From positions 162,084,688 to 162,148,687 of the forward strand of contig OW121848.1 in NCBI GenBank assembly GCA_933228895.1: 64,000 nt of DNA. Direction: 5' to 3'. The first letter of the stretch is position 1, and every line of letters starts with the position of its first letter. The position numbers and the translations under genes were made by a program. This document shows positions 23,340-35,364 of this stretch, piece after piece. The notes under the pieces are model-generated. The model was not told the origin of the DNA. It saw only the letters and a list, made by a program, of their open reading frames with translations, and made no database searches. This stretch comes from Platycnemis pennipes. Its lineage: Eukaryota; Arthropoda; Insecta; Odonata; Platycnemididae.

Positions 23340-23435
23340 TATTGGAGATTGAGAGAAAGAGAGGAGTTAGAGATAGAAAGGAGATAGAGACAGAAAGGAC
23401 ATAGAGGTAGAGTGAGAGAGAGAGGAGAGAAAACT
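23340..23435. repeat. GA-rich simple repeat
   Basis: Imperfect GAGA/GATAGA/GACAGAAAGGA runs on the plus strand, a purine-rich microsatellite. Confidence 0.8.
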
Positions 23436-24924
23436 GAATCGGAGGGAGGGAAACTGTCGCTCATTCATCTGAGAAGAAGGCCAGGAAGGAGGTTTGTTTG
23501 CTCTCCAGATTCCAATAAGCTGATTGTCCTCCAATGCCTGACATGTTAAATTGCCGTTTCTCTTTGGGGATTTATATGACCTTCATTGCTTTTCCCCAAC
23601 GTCTATTTCGAGGAATATCTTTCAGAGGTCCAATCCCATTACCGTCGTCTTCACAAATACACGCGCGACTCCCCATTGGAGGACACGCACTGACGATTGA
23701 GAGAGCAGAAAGGAAAGGGGGTGCCTACGGTAGGTCCGAGGGCGGTTTCTGGCGACACGCAGTGTGGTGCGGGACGTTGCAAAATTCTATTAATCAGGAA
23801 ATGCAAGACGATCTAAGTAAGCGGAAACCACACGGCAGTGTTCTATGTGGCAATGGACTGAAAAGCGAGAAAATGTCCAATTTGGAGGTCGTAGTCGCGT
23901 ATGGACGCAGCTTCCTTAATGACCTACTGTTTTTCTCGATTTAAAAAAAGCTTTTGACAATGAGCCTCATAGCAAATAATCTTGAAATTAAAATCTTATG
24001 GGCTAGACAGTAACAATATATCATGGATAAGTGATTTTCTACATGATCGGGTTCAAAGGGTTGTTTTAGACGGTGTTACCTCACCGGAAATTAAAGACAC
24101 TTCGGGTGTCCCACAAGGTAGTGTAATAGGTCCACTCCTGTTCCTTCTGTACATTAATGATATCAATAAGGTGGTAAAACGTAAGTTTTTTCTATTTACC
24201 GATGACCAGTTGTGTACAGGGAAATTCTAGGCCCAAACGATAAAGAATATTTAAATGATGACCTACAAGCAATTGAAAATTGGTGTGATACATGGTAGTT
24301 AGAATTAAATTTTAAAAAATGTGTAGTAATGAATTTTTGGAAAAAGAATAATTTTCCTCCTTGCGCATACAAAATAAATAATAATGAAATAACAAACGTG
24401 GAATCCATTAATACCATGGAATAAGACTGACAAATGGTCTTTCCTGGGGTAAACACATACGTGAAATAATGGGACAAGCTAATCGTAAACTGGGATTCAT
24501 CAAAAGAGTATTGGGTAAATGTGACGATCATGTACGAGAAATCAGCTACTTTTCCCTTGTTAGATCTCATTTGGAATATGCTGCCAATGGTTGGGATCCC
24601 TATGAAATCAGTCTAAATAAGGAACTTGAACGTGTGCAGCGAAGATCGGCAATATTTGTAAAGGGACGATACGATAATTGTATTAGCGTAATCAGTCTAT
24701 TAAATAAATTAAATTGGGAATCATTGTCAGATCACAGGTTGAAATTTAGACTTAATTTCTTAAATAAATTCCAAGACAATATTTTCAGTGATGATGTTAA
24801 CAATATTTTTCTAACCTCAACTTACTATGGTAGACTGGAATTGGAACTGGAATAAAATTAGAGAAATTGATTGCAGAACTGACAGATTCAAAATGTCCTT
24901 TTTCCCTCGTACAATTAGAGATAC

Positions 24925-26303
24925 CCCTGTTGGAAATTTCCCTACAAGATTTCCCTAGAACGTAGGGAAAAGCAAGGGAAAAATTGAAATTTCCCTAGAA
25001 AAAATGCGTTTTCTAGGGAAATCCCTCATAGTCTAGGGAATTAATTTCCCTAGAAATCTTTTCCTTTGAAAATTTAGGCTTTGGGAAATTATTTCCCTAG
25101 AAAAAAACGCTGCTCTAGGGAAATTTTTTCCCTAGAACTTTTTTCCTTAGAAAATTTAGGCTTTGGGAAATTATTTCCCTAGAAAAAAACGCTGCTCTAG
25201 GGAAATTTTTTCCCTAGAACTTTTTTCCTTAGAAAATTTAGGCGTTGGGAAATTATTTCCCTAGAAAATACGCTGCTCTAGGGAAAATCTTCAGGCTTAG
25301 GGAAAACGTTATTAAGGAGAAATTTCCCATATTATTTGAATGATTCCCTTTCACTTTATCAATTTAGTGATTACATTTCACCATTTCTATGTTGTGTATA
25401 CATTTATCACAGAGTTAACAGTCACAAATCACAATTAATAACATTTGTAACCAAACAAATATATGCTAACCCGCATCGAGCAGTGCTTGAAGCCAAGCGA
25501 ATCAGCAGTATCAACAGTGATAATTTCGGAAGAACACCTTTTTATTCGAGGTTGGGAACATTTTCGGTAAGTTAATGAAGACATTTCTTATAATCATGAG
25601 CATTCCATAATTTTATGTTAATCATTGAAATTGGCAAATTCGGTCATTAAAAATTCTATCTTTGTTTATTACATTGTTGTCAACAGAATTGAAATGGCAA
25701 CGGAGACAGCGTTTTCGCACGCATGGGTTCAGTATTGTGTAATTATGATCATAATTAGTTCAATTTTATAACCATAATCCTTGACCTCCTCTATATTTTC
25801 AGGTGCATTCATAAATGAATTAAAGAAGAGAATACGATTTCATCCAGCAGAAGGAAAAAGAATAAAAGTGTATGCTAATGAAAAATGTAAACATGCTGCT
25901 AAAAAAGGAATAAACATTGGTAACATTGATTTCTTTTCAATCATTCATTGTGATATATGCCCTCCATTCCACTGATTTTTATCAAGTCTTCCCTATATTT
26001 ATGCTTAGGTTTTATGTTTTTTTGGATAATCATGTGCATTATTGTTTATTGAGTGGAATATTTACCTAAGGAAAACTTTCCACGGTACCTAATTGATAGG
26101 GAAATATTTTCCCTAGAAATATTTTCTAGGGAAAATGGGGGTTCAATTTTCTAGGGAAATATTTTCAAGGGAAATATTTTCTAGGGAAAAATATTCCCTA
26201 GAAATATTTTCTAGGGAAAAAGGGGGTTCAATTTTCTAGGGAAAACCTTACACTTTTCTAGGGAAAATTGTAGGGAAAATTTGTAGGGAAATTTCCATCA
26301 GGG
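24925..26303. mobile_element. Non-autonomous inverted-repeat DNA element inserted in LINE B
   Basis: Interrupts the LINE between codons of the C-terminal ORF2 region. The ends are inverted repeats: the left starts CCCTG, T, TGGAAATTTCCCTACAA and the right ends with the reverse complement of CCCTGATGGAAATTTCCC. Inside, dozens of TTTCCCTAGAA / TTCTAGGGAAA motifs lie in both orientations near both ends (24,940-25,320 and 26,090-26,300), able to form long-range stems. The middle (25,330-26,050) is unique AT-rich sequence. No transposase is recognised, so it would need one in trans. No clear target-site duplication was found (8-bp flanks match only partly). The superfamily is unassigned; CCCTAGAA recalls piggyBac ends, but the TTAA sites are missing. 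Confidence 0.78.
25071..25290. repeat. 82-bp tandem repeat, about 2.7 copies
   Basis: Units beginning AATTTAGGC start at 25,071, 25,153 and 25,235. Each contains GGGAAATTATTTCCCTAGAA and GCTGCTCTAGGGAAA. It lies in the left half of the inverted-repeat element and the first two units are nearly identical, implying recent expansion. Confidence 0.9.
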
Positions 26304-26589
26304 CGAATAACGGTAATTATGTCCAATCGGAGAGTAGCAATGGACAGCATTGGTAGCTGCATGTTGGTATGAGTGCTTAAAGCTAACCCTACTAACAGAA
26401 TATTTTTGCTTGTTTGCTTTGCAATTTCTATCTTTTTTAAATAGTATAGTTTAGAACAGTATATAAATAATAATCCTTTTTTATGCATGCTATTTAGTGC
26501 ACTTTTGGTAAGAAATCACCCCCTGCCACACACCTTTGTGGTGGCTTGCAGGGTATTATAGATATAGATGCAGATAACATAACATTTAA

Positions 26590-26990
26590 CAACGTGGACC
26601 AGCAGAAACATTATTTTCGAAGAAATTAACTTGGAAAGAAAAGCTCAATTGAATATCCGGCAAGTAAAAATGGTTGGTCACGTAATTAAGAAATGAGTTC
26701 TATTTGCACTAGAGGAAATATAAGGAAAAGAACTGAACACAGAGAGAGGTACCTCAACTTCGGGGCGGAGTGGGTGTTGGGCGATAGAAGAAAACGGACT
26801 TTGGAACTGTGGATGGCATAAGTATGCCAAGCAAAATGGATTGCGACGGGGAAGAGCCTGACGGACTCAGCTCAAGTAGCCATGATGAAATAACGAATTT
26901 TGTATCTCGGAACGAGAGTGCGAAAGAATGATCTATATAAACTCGTTCAAAAGCAGAATTTTCAAAGAGAAAAAATGTCATTCATCTTAA
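26590..26990 (+). other. Possible relic of another LINE (C-terminus), weak
   Basis: Broken plus-strand translation near 26,650-26,880 reads RQVKMVGHVIKK, then Arg/Gly-rich, then a Trp/Lys-rich stretch. This loosely recalls the GHVLRH...GKRGRGR...W tail of RTE/jockey-like ORF2 proteins. There are stops in every frame and no other motif. Confidence 0.3.
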
Positions 26991-27289
26991 ACGGGATTCG
27001 AGCCAGGGATTCATATCTTCCGGGTTCAAGCTTCGCTGAAGGTGAATTCTCTTTTTCTATTTGAACATCATGCTATTGTTCACATCAGCGGGTGACTCTG
27101 TTTAGATTTTTGGTGGTTCGTTCGCCATCCTTGATCAAAACATTTCATTAAATGATGACATGAAAATAATCATTCTTTTATCCGTATATTTGAGGAAAGG
27201 TGACAAAAAATTCTTTTTATCTATAATAAAACCTTTTATTCTTCATTACTTTTAGCCACCTGCGATTCCTACGAAATTCTGTCACGCAG

Positions 27290-27410
27290 GAAATCGAATC
27301 GCGAGGATTTTAGATGAGAGTGTCCAGAAAGGCTCTTGCCCGGGATTTGAACCCGTAACCCTCCGGTCAGTATCTCAGTGCTCTACCCACTAGGCCACCA
27401 CGCCCCTCTG
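27290..27410 (-). mobile_element. tRNA-derived SINE (or tRNA pseudogene)
   Basis: The minus strand from 27,408 reads GGCGTGGTGGCCTAGTGGG (A box) and, 30 bp later, GGGTTCAAATCCCGGG (B box at 27,342-27,355), with tRNA-like spacing. The acceptor and anticodon arms do not fold convincingly, and the sequence continues past the tRNA end. I favour a SINE head over a functional tRNA gene. Confidence 0.7.
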
Positions 27411-28370
27411 TGGTACCCATGTATCGTGAAAATTACAGCAGAGAGAAACAAAGGAGGGGATGTGTATTTCATTAAAACCTAAAAAACGGATACCTCACTT
27501 ACATTCCATATTTCTGTTTTTTCCTCGTTTTTCTTTAAGACGCTGGTAAAGGACTGCACGAAGAGGAAAACGATAGATCTTAGCTGTTGTCCTTAAACCG
27601 AACAAAATGGATCGCATTCATATAAATTGCTTCACAAAAAGAAGTCACCGCAAAACATTCTTTTCAATATTTTGCTAAGCAATGAATTAACTAACATTCC
27701 CACCTTCTACTTTCTCTAATATTTTTTGGACTTTTACCTTTATTCGAGAATTATATTTACGTTTTAAAATTCAAGCAATAAATAGACACTTCTTTCCTTG
27801 CTACAGTAACTTTTTCCAAGCCTTCGTCTTACTAAGCTTATGTCCTTTCTCTGGGCACTGGCATTTGTTTAAAAGCAATTGAACTTAACTTCTATTCTAT
27901 CGTGTCTTAAGAAACCACTGATTAAGTTTCTTCTTCTTCAGACTTCTCTTTCTCCCCCTCTTCTTAGGACTTCCTCGTTACTTAGGTACTTGGTCCATCC
28001 ATTTAATCTTCATCATTCCCTTTTAGCACCACATTTCGAATGCTTCCACCCTTTTCTTCTCCGCTGCAGTCATCGATCACGCTATTTTACAGTGCATAAA
28101 ATTAATTTATAAATAAATTCTTTGGGCAATTTTAATGCAATAGAGTTTCGCCCTTTCTTCCGCTTACTTCTATTTTTTAGGCACAGAACCATTTCTATTA
28201 ATTCTTCGTATGTTATATTCTTCTATTCTAATAGTGTTACCTAAAAAAAGAAAAAAAAAACTATTACAAATAGTATATCATTATGTTTATTTCATTAACG
28301 CTTACACTAAGAATCCTCTCTTCAATTAATAGTTTTTATTTAAAATAATTATTTTTTGAAACACCTTTTA
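27411..28370. other. AT-rich spacer
   Basis: No recognisable feature. Short T-rich and A-rich runs only. Confidence 0.5.
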
Positions 28371-29360
28371 TGCTTCCTGTTCTTTTCTCCCAAGATTGAA
28401 CCTGGCGACGGGCGACTCCGTTGCATCACGTCTTGTCCTCCATCCTTCTGTTCCTTCTCCCCGGACTCTCCTCACCCCGCCTTCTTCTAATTCCGAACCA
28501 TCCCTCTCCTCTCCCCCCCGCCCCCAACATTCCCCAGTGGACACTCCAAACGAACGCCCATTCGAACTTCTGCTGCTGCGAGGGAGTCGGATGGGGGGTG
28601 GGGATCCAGGGGCTGGTTCCATCTCCAGAGCACCCCTCCCCCCACAATCTCCCCAACTCCCCCACCTCTTTGAGCACAACTCCGCTTGCAAACCTTTCTT
28701 CTGAAGCAAAATGTAATCTGTGCTTGGACTCGCTCCAGATTGGTCACTGTGGGTTGGGTCCAGACCGTGGGACGCCCCCCCCCTCTTCCCCCAGCGGCCA
28801 CTCCGCAAACAAAGTGCCTCTCGCTTCCTTCCCTTTCCTCCTCCTCCTTCTCCTTCTCTTCGGCTCTCTTCCTTGGAGGAAGTGGAGGGCACTAAGGGCC
28901 ACTCTCAGATGCTCACCTCACGGCCAAGCGCACGGGGATTTCGACACGGAGACCTCGAGCCCCACTTGAGATCGGTCGTCAATGTGGGCGTTTGCTCGGA
29001 ACCGAAATCGCAATTTTGTACACAGAATTGTTAGACGGAAAAGAAAAACGAATTTTCGTGACACAATTAATCTTCTAACCACAGCCAATCACTAATAAAT
29101 CAAAAATTAAAATAAGCAAAAGCTGACGCCCACCGAAAAAGCTGCTTTGAGAACATTGACGTCATTTTCCTCCCGTCCTTGACTGCTTTTCGGGGAAGGG
29201 AAGGGAGTGGAGGGGGGTTCTTGGAAGGTCTGCTCGCACAGATGCTGTCGCAACTGCTCCTATTGGCAGAGCCAGCTGTGTCCTCCCAAATGCGATGAGG
29301 CGAAATAGCTTCGCGGGCTCAGTTGTGATTGGACGAAGTCAATGACGTCAGAGGTTGCAA
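28371..29360. promoter_or_regulatory. CpG-rich island with CCAAT and CRE sites, candidate promoter
   Basis: Strong GC enrichment with CT-rich plus strand at 28,430-28,890. At the right edge, perfect CRE palindromes TGACGTCA lie at 29,157-29,164 and 29,343-29,350, and inverted CCAAT boxes (ATTGG) at 29,262-29,266 and 29,328-29,332. These are typical of Pol II promoters in combination. Overlapping frames on both strands (for example 28,368-28,892 minus, 28,421-28,969 plus) are low-complexity and have no domain. No TSS or exon can be placed. Confidence 0.4.
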
Positions 29361-32300
29361 CACACCCACTTTTCCGAAAGGGTTAAAAACATCAGTTTTT
29401 CGCCGCTTATAACTCGATAAATAATTGACGGATCATAAAACGGGAAAATACGGGTCTTTTTATTTTACAAACTCTATCATATTCGGCAATAAAAAAATGT
29501 GGTAAACGACCCCATTGAGCTAAAAATTAACAGGAGAAAACAACGAAGGCGTTGCGAAAGGTAGATCTTATCAAGTGGGTGCATTGAAAATAAGACTTGG
29601 TGCGAGGGATCGTGTTGGTGCGATAGCACGTCACCGACTTCCCATACCGAGGGCTCAGGTTTGTCGCCTGGTTATGGTGGTTTTTGTGGGCATACTTGCC
29701 TGCACTTGAGTACTGTGTGGAGAGTATTTTATGTGCAGTACTCTGACCGCTAGATGGTACGTTAACCCGAGAGCCCTTTAGTGCCCTTCATTAAAAGCAG
29801 TCTAATGTCGACTCTGAGGTTTTGCCTTCCTCATCTTCCAAAATCCCAATCCTGCCAAAGAATGCCGATCACCTCCCCCGTAAAACACAAATATAAACAA
29901 ATCTTAGATAGGTAATGGAGTTCGAGAAAGACTCTCATACTTTAAAGGAAGTTATGTGGGACCGATGGTGATACTCGTTTATCAATATGAAATTTTGCTG
30001 CCGCACTATGTTGTATATAACACACATTGTTATCAATGTCGTAATATAATTATAGACACTTTGGGTTTTACATATTTTGACGATGGTAATTCAGGAATAA
30101 TTATATACATAATATTTTTAATTACTCATTTTACATTATTGAAGACTAACATCTAACATCATAATAGCATGCTAAATATTTCCCAACGTACGGAAACGGT
30201 AATTGCTCAAATGCATCTGAAATTAAATCGTGTGTCATTCGGTCAAAGTATGATTCTATGTTCATTAATCTCAGCTAGTCCCATATTCAGCATTTTACAC
30301 TTCTTTTCCTCTTCTTTCCAATTTTCAGTGCATCGCCGTGACGTATAATTTGCTTTTGGTTTTGCGATTGCCAGAATTCTCAATTGTCCGCAACCGAGCA
30401 CAAGGGAGAAATACAGAAGAGGGTAGTGCAGATAGAAGATGCGCTTGATTGGCTCGCAGGAGACTATCACCGTTATCCTGCTATGCTGACGTCATATATG
30501 GGCGGCACTGCTTCCATAAATGGCAAAAAAATCTTAGAAGTAACTTTCTATGAATGAACTTGAGGTGATGTCATCAGTATTGCATCATTGATTCATTCTA
30601 ACAGATAATATTGCTAAAAGCAGCCGTCGAAAAATTTTCAGATAAAATTATTATAAAAATAACTTTTCTTGAACTTAAAACGACGGATGGATGCTTGAAA
30701 ACTCTGTAACTTGAAATGTGGCACTAAAACTATTGCAAATACAAGTAGTGTACTCTTCAAAGCATTGAACCACATAAAGATATTTCAATATGTATCCATG
30801 CACACAATTCCTTTCCATTGTATGATCCTATGAAAACCACCAACTATATTTTTAGACATCTAAATATTACAAAGGAACCAGACATTCATCTTTCTCTTTT
30901 ATTATTATGAAGTCTAAATTGAAACTCCAAGTGATATTTGAAATATAATATGAAAATGAAGATGTGTCACTAGTGTGATTTACTGCAGCCATTTTCGAGA
31001 CCTTACGGGAGGAATATTCCCTGAGTGATCATCATGAGTGACTTTATTTATTCTCAAAACAATGTCAAATGAATTTGGCTAAAGAGCTTTTGAATTATAA
31101 TATAATTGTAAGTTACTCAACAACCCTTAATTTTACGACACAACGTGTCGGGTCATGTCAATAAATAATCAGAGGAATACACCCAGTGAATTTTTCATTT
31201 TATCCACAATCCACATCCATATCCACATTATATCCACCAGGTGATGCCAGAAACCATTTCCTCAGTCCTTCATCAATTTTATCAAAATTTTCTTGAATGT
31301 TGTCCAAATTAACGCTAAAAAATACATATTGCTTACAGAAATAGATATGCATGCTTTGGACGGGATTTGGTTGGTTGAATAAATAGGAATGTGGAATGAC
31401 AGGAGTATGTAAAAAATTAAATAAATTGTTCTTAATATGAATTTTTTCAAAGTTCTTTTCCTGGTCAAATATGCATTTGATACTCGATAGTGAGAAGTTC
31501 AATATATCTAACAAAATTACACCCCATCAATCGCCTAAATTTCTCTCAGACATAAGAGACAAAAACGTTGTCAATACCTACTTTTTATGAAATCACTCAT
31601 ACTCGTGAAAAATCTTAACGCAGCCAATTCATGTCGGCATCAGGGTTTTTTACGAGAACAACGTCATGTTCAATGTTCACAGATATTGGTAGCCATAACA
31701 AACGCACAGGCCAAAGCACCCTCGTATTCCCCAGTGGACAAATAAGGGAGGATGAATAGGATTGTAAAAGGAGCCAGCCAAAGCGAGGGTGCAAGTGGGG
31801 ATCGGAAATGCATTAAAGGAGTGGCCGTGATATAGGGAGTCCGAAAGTATATGGGCAGCTGAAAGGTTCTGCTGAAGAGAGGAGAGATGGCTAGCCGTCG
31901 AATGGACCACTGGACCGAAGAGTGGTTGCTGAGGGAAAAAGAAGCGGTGGGGGAGGCTTCAAATGGAAGACGGCGGTGGAAAAAGAAATGGCTGATTTAC
32001 GCCAACATTAATGGTTTGCTTAAGACAATAAAGTTTCTGGCCACCAACCCCAGCAAATGAGCCGATGGGCGCCATGGCGTGTTGATATCTTTCGGCAAGT
32101 TACTCTTCGTTGCGGGAACTGCGGTCAGGAGGGGAATGGGGAAGGAAAGGGAAAAGGAGGGGAGAACTTAAAGGTCCAATATCTCCACGGATACGAGACC
32201 ATCTGAGATGACGTAACATCTAGACAAAAACACGATGGAGGCTCAAGTAAGGGGTCGAATAACACCGAGTGAAAGTCGAAATGCTGTTCACTTCTTCACG

Positions 32301-32515
32301 CATCTTATTTTGCTCCTCCTACTTTGTGGCAGCTAAGATTTCGTTCCAAACATCACAGGAAATCAACGAGGGGAACCTGGGGCTGCTGAATGACAGGACA
32401 ATATATTTGACCAATATGCGATAGGTAATCAATCGATAGCAGAAAGGGGATAAGTTAAGAGATATAATACAAATATTGAACCTAAATTCACGCGCTTTTT
32501 AGCTTATTGTTGGTG
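29361..32515. other. Non-coding stretch with one candidate regulatory cluster
   Basis: Mostly AT-rich. At 30,448-30,505 an inverted CCAAT box (30,448-30,452), a CRE TGACGTCA (30,487-30,494) and a GGGCGG box (about 30,500) are clustered. 31,670-32,330 is GC-richer without recognised protein motifs. Short frames only. Confidence 0.45.
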
Positions 32516-32520
32516 CCTAT

Positions 32521-32659
32521 CGAAAACCTAGCAGTCGTAAACAGTCATTTCGTTAAAAGCCACGACGAATACATAAATAAATAAATACATTAAACTTCCT
32601 TATGGATAAGCCTAAAGTATTTTCAACGGGGCCTGCTGTTAAAGTGATTTTGAAGGGAG
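32521..32659 (+). repeat. Direct repeat, copy 1
   Basis: Shares CGAAAACCTAG, AGTCGTAAACAGTCATTT, CACGACGAATA and, at its end, GTATTTTCAACGGGGCCTGC with copy 2 at 33,846-34,018. The two are 1.3 kb apart in the same orientation. Confidence 0.85.
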
Positions 32660-32904
32660 CTATGTACTGCATATTTTTTAAGTAACACTTGGACGCAAAA
32701 AAAACAGAGTCCGATGCACTTTCTTGAACAGGTTAGTAGTCTTAGATCAAAAGCATTAATTTTAATATAAATTAAAATTTTTTCGTAATCGTATAATTGG
32801 ATATTGAGACAAAATACATTATTGGGAAATGATAACTAATCGATGGTTTTGAACAGGTTTCTCAATTGCTATGACTGATATATCAGTATGTATACGTCCA
32901 GGGC

Positions 32905-33045
32905 GTTTTTATATGATTGGTTCTCGAGTTATTGCGCGCATTCAACCGTGCTTGCATTCATTCCCAATGGCCAATCAAGATAATTGTCCCAATAGCGATG
33001 TGCAATAAGACCAATCAATATAAGCGGGCAAAATATTTTTTTACT
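32905..33045 (+). promoter_or_regulatory. CCAAT-rich segment between direct repeats
   Basis: Several CCAAT motifs in both orientations lie within ~110 bp (near 32,918, 32,966, 32,972, 32,990 and 33,010), followed by a TATAAGC at about 33,020. The pattern resembles a multi-CCAAT Pol II promoter. No downstream coding region is recognised: the 68-codon frame at 32,917-33,123 has no known motif. Confidence 0.3.
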
Positions 33046-33845
33046 GAGGGTATAAGCAGGATTATTGCTCGATACGGAAGCGGAAATGCAATACTTGGAA
33101 GCAGAAAAGTAAAAATCGAATAACTTTTGATGAGTGACAACTCAAGCAACGATAATTTCAGTTGAGGCGGAAATATTTTTACAATTGAAAAAAAAATTCA
33201 AAGATAAATATAAATATCTTATGCAGAAAAATAGGGTAGATGGAATAATTTTACGTACAAAGTACTATAAAATTCCTCGAAAAAATGTGCACCAAAGTAG
33301 GTATTCAGTTGTTGAAAAATTAACTTTTCTTTCATTTTTTCCGTTTCTTACAAGCTGGCACACTTTAGGTAAATACGTTGATATCGGAGCAATAAGGAAG
33401 GATGAATCAAAGTACCTGAGTCTAAGTTAGCAATGAAAAAAAATTTTGAGAGTGCATTTCAAGCGTCATATGTTAAAAAGTATTTAAATATAATGAAGCT
33501 GCTCTAGAAAAGAAAAGTCGATTTGGCGTAATCTTCTTAAGAGAGAAATTGTAAACTGCCATGATGAATCAAAGTTCGTTCTGCCTATACTTAATTTGGT
33601 TATCTTTGAGAAAACAGGGTGCCGTGGGAGGAAGTTAAACTTAAAACACATAAATGTTCTGAAACGCTATCTATCAGGAGTAAAATTATTTTATATGTAC
33701 ATCATAAACAGAAAAATATACCGTGGAAACAGGCTCATGCCCATTTCATTGCACACGTAACACTGAAATTGCGAATTACCTCACGGGAATCAATCAGCGA
33801 ACTTAAGAGTATGCCTAGTGGGCTAAGGTTGCCTGGCATCCGTTT

Positions 33846-34018
33846 CGAAAACCTAGTAGTCGTAAACAGTCATTTAATTAAAATCCACGACGAATAAATA
33901 AATTATGTTCTATCCGTGAAAAAAGCTATGATGTAATAGCTCTAAAATAAAACAACCTTATAGGTAAGCCTAAGGTATTTTCAACGGGGCCTGCTTTTAA
34001 AGTGATTTCGAAGGGAGG
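33846..34018 (+). repeat. Direct repeat, copy 2
   Basis: Second copy of the repeat at 32,521-32,659, carrying an extra ~40 bp in its middle. The pair could be LTR-like ends of a small element or a tandem duplication. I see no primer-binding site or polypurine tract next to them. Confidence 0.85.
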
Positions 34019-34860
34019 GCCGTCATGGATGGTTCACCACTGGGTGCTCGTGTCCTCTCCGCTGCGCTGAGGAGACAGAGCGGTCATTTCCTGCCCTCGC
34101 TGACGATGCACTATGCGGAGAAACGAAAAATCAGGACCAGAGAGATGTAGGAAAAAGGTCGACGATGATCTGAACGGGATTATGGGGGAGTGCACGGAGG
34201 TCAAGAAAGCAAAATAATAAAACGGTGAGTCCAGAGGGAAAGAAATGGATTGCGTCCCGACCTTGTCACATTCGTCGATATCCCAACCCTCGCATAATCC
34301 CTATCCACACGACGCCATAAAATAGGGGCGGAAAAACACACATACGTTTCCATTTCTGTTCGAAAATATCTGCACAATTGGCCTTGAGTTTTAATTAGTT
34401 CTGATGATATTAATGATTAAGGCAGTCACTGCCTAGCGTTGCTATGCGGGATGTAGGCAAAATGTCCCAGGGAGTAATGAAACATCTACCTCATAATAGT
34501 TCACAGACGGGTAAAAGCTTCGATTCTCTAGGTTTCTAATGATTATATAATGAAGAGAGGATTTATCCAAGTGATTTTTCAATTTTATCCATAGTAGATA
34601 TGTTTCACAAAGTTAAGCCAAACACCGTTTCCTCATTTAGCTGGAAAATTAAAGAGGGCACCCGTACCAATGTTCTTCAAACTATCCTCAGAACAACTTA
34701 ATTAGATCTAAGACAAACTTGATATAATTTAATCCTCAGACCAACAAAATAGCTACATATAACCTAAGCAAGCATTTACGATATTTCCACAGTGTAACTT
34801 TCTAATTTGAGTTTATGAAAGGCATGAAGTCGATGCTTGGCGAGTTCACCTTGTGTTATG
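34019..34860. other. Non-coding stretch
   Basis: GC-richer at 34,020-34,300, AT-rich afterwards. No recognised feature. Confidence 0.5.
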
Positions 34861-34864
34861 AATT

Positions 34865-34995
34865 CATGATGAATAGAATAAACTTGGTTATATTACACAA
34901 AAATGTTATTAATTAACCGGTTTCGACCTTCTCAGATCATCCTTTTTAAATCCCTGAGGTTGTGGAATGTAACCAAGTTTATTCTATTCATTATG
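34865..34995. repeat. Hairpin element with 26-bp arms and CGAAACCGGT core
   Basis: Arms 34,865-34,890 and 34,970-34,995 are inverted repeats differing at one position, around a 79-bp loop. On the minus strand the loop reads GATGATC, TGAGAA, GGTC, GAAACCGG. This resembles the second half of a hammerhead ribozyme (stem II GATC/GGTC followed by GAAA), as found in Penelope-like elements, but the CUGAUGA box is degraded. It may be a MITE or a relic of such an element. Confidence 0.65.
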
Positions 34996-35364
34996 AAAGT
35001 TGTAATCACACACAATTTTTGACTATTCTCGCTTTTAGTCATTTCACCTTTATTAACATAGCTTTTCTGCATTTTTATAGTACTAAATATAGGATATCCA
35101 AGTTGTTACTACTAAATATTGGTTATCCAAGCTATCCAAGTTGAGAGCCCCCCTTTCTATACCCCTTTCTATCTGTGGTTTTCAAGTCTGAACCCGTAAA
35201 TACAGTAAAAACAAAATACACTGATTTAATTGGCATGATGAGTTGCTGGGCTCAAGAATAAAACCGTCTTTGTGCTCAAGATTATAGATCAAACTCCATA
35301 CGCACTTAGTGCAAACCACAGGAACGTCTGTAGATCCTCCTAAAAATTGCCTTTGAGATCTGGA

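Larger units (their letters stand above)
21566..23925. other. Non-coding stretch
   Basis: AT-rich, except for a GC-richer portion at 23,460-23,920 with no recognised protein. Contains a degenerate SINE body and a GA-rich microsatellite, listed separately. Confidence 0.5.
23930..26578 (+). mobile_element. 5'-truncated LINE copy, subfamily B, interrupted by a DNA element
   Basis: RT relic from about 23,930: FLDLKKAFDNEPH, then WISDFLHDRVQRVVLDGV and GVPQGSVIGPLLFLLYIND (23,982-24,230), with FLFTDD in place of FADD. The C-terminal domain (24,469-24,855) reads RKLGFIKRVLGKCDD, LVRSHLEYAANGWDP and VQRRSAIFVKGRYD. The copy stops at about 24,924 and resumes at 26,304, ending in the tail CACCCCCTGCCACACACC then GGTGGCTTGCAGGGTATTATAG. 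Relative to subfamily A it has a distinct ORF2 and a longer 3' UTR, but the same tail core. Frameshifts and stops make it a pseudogene. Confidence 0.9.

Noticed and set aside
24925..26303. piggyBac element, because of the many CCCTAGAA motifs
   Set aside because: The true ends read CCCTG...CAGGG, there is no flanking TTAA, and no transposase was seen.
27335..27408. Functional tRNA gene
   Set aside because: A and B boxes are good but the acceptor and anticodon arms do not pair convincingly, and the sequence continues as in a SINE.
28368..28892. 174-codon minus-strand frame in the CpG-rich island
   Set aside because: Gly/Arg/Glu-rich low complexity caused by the CT/GA-rich strands; overlapping frames on both strands are equally open and none has a motif.
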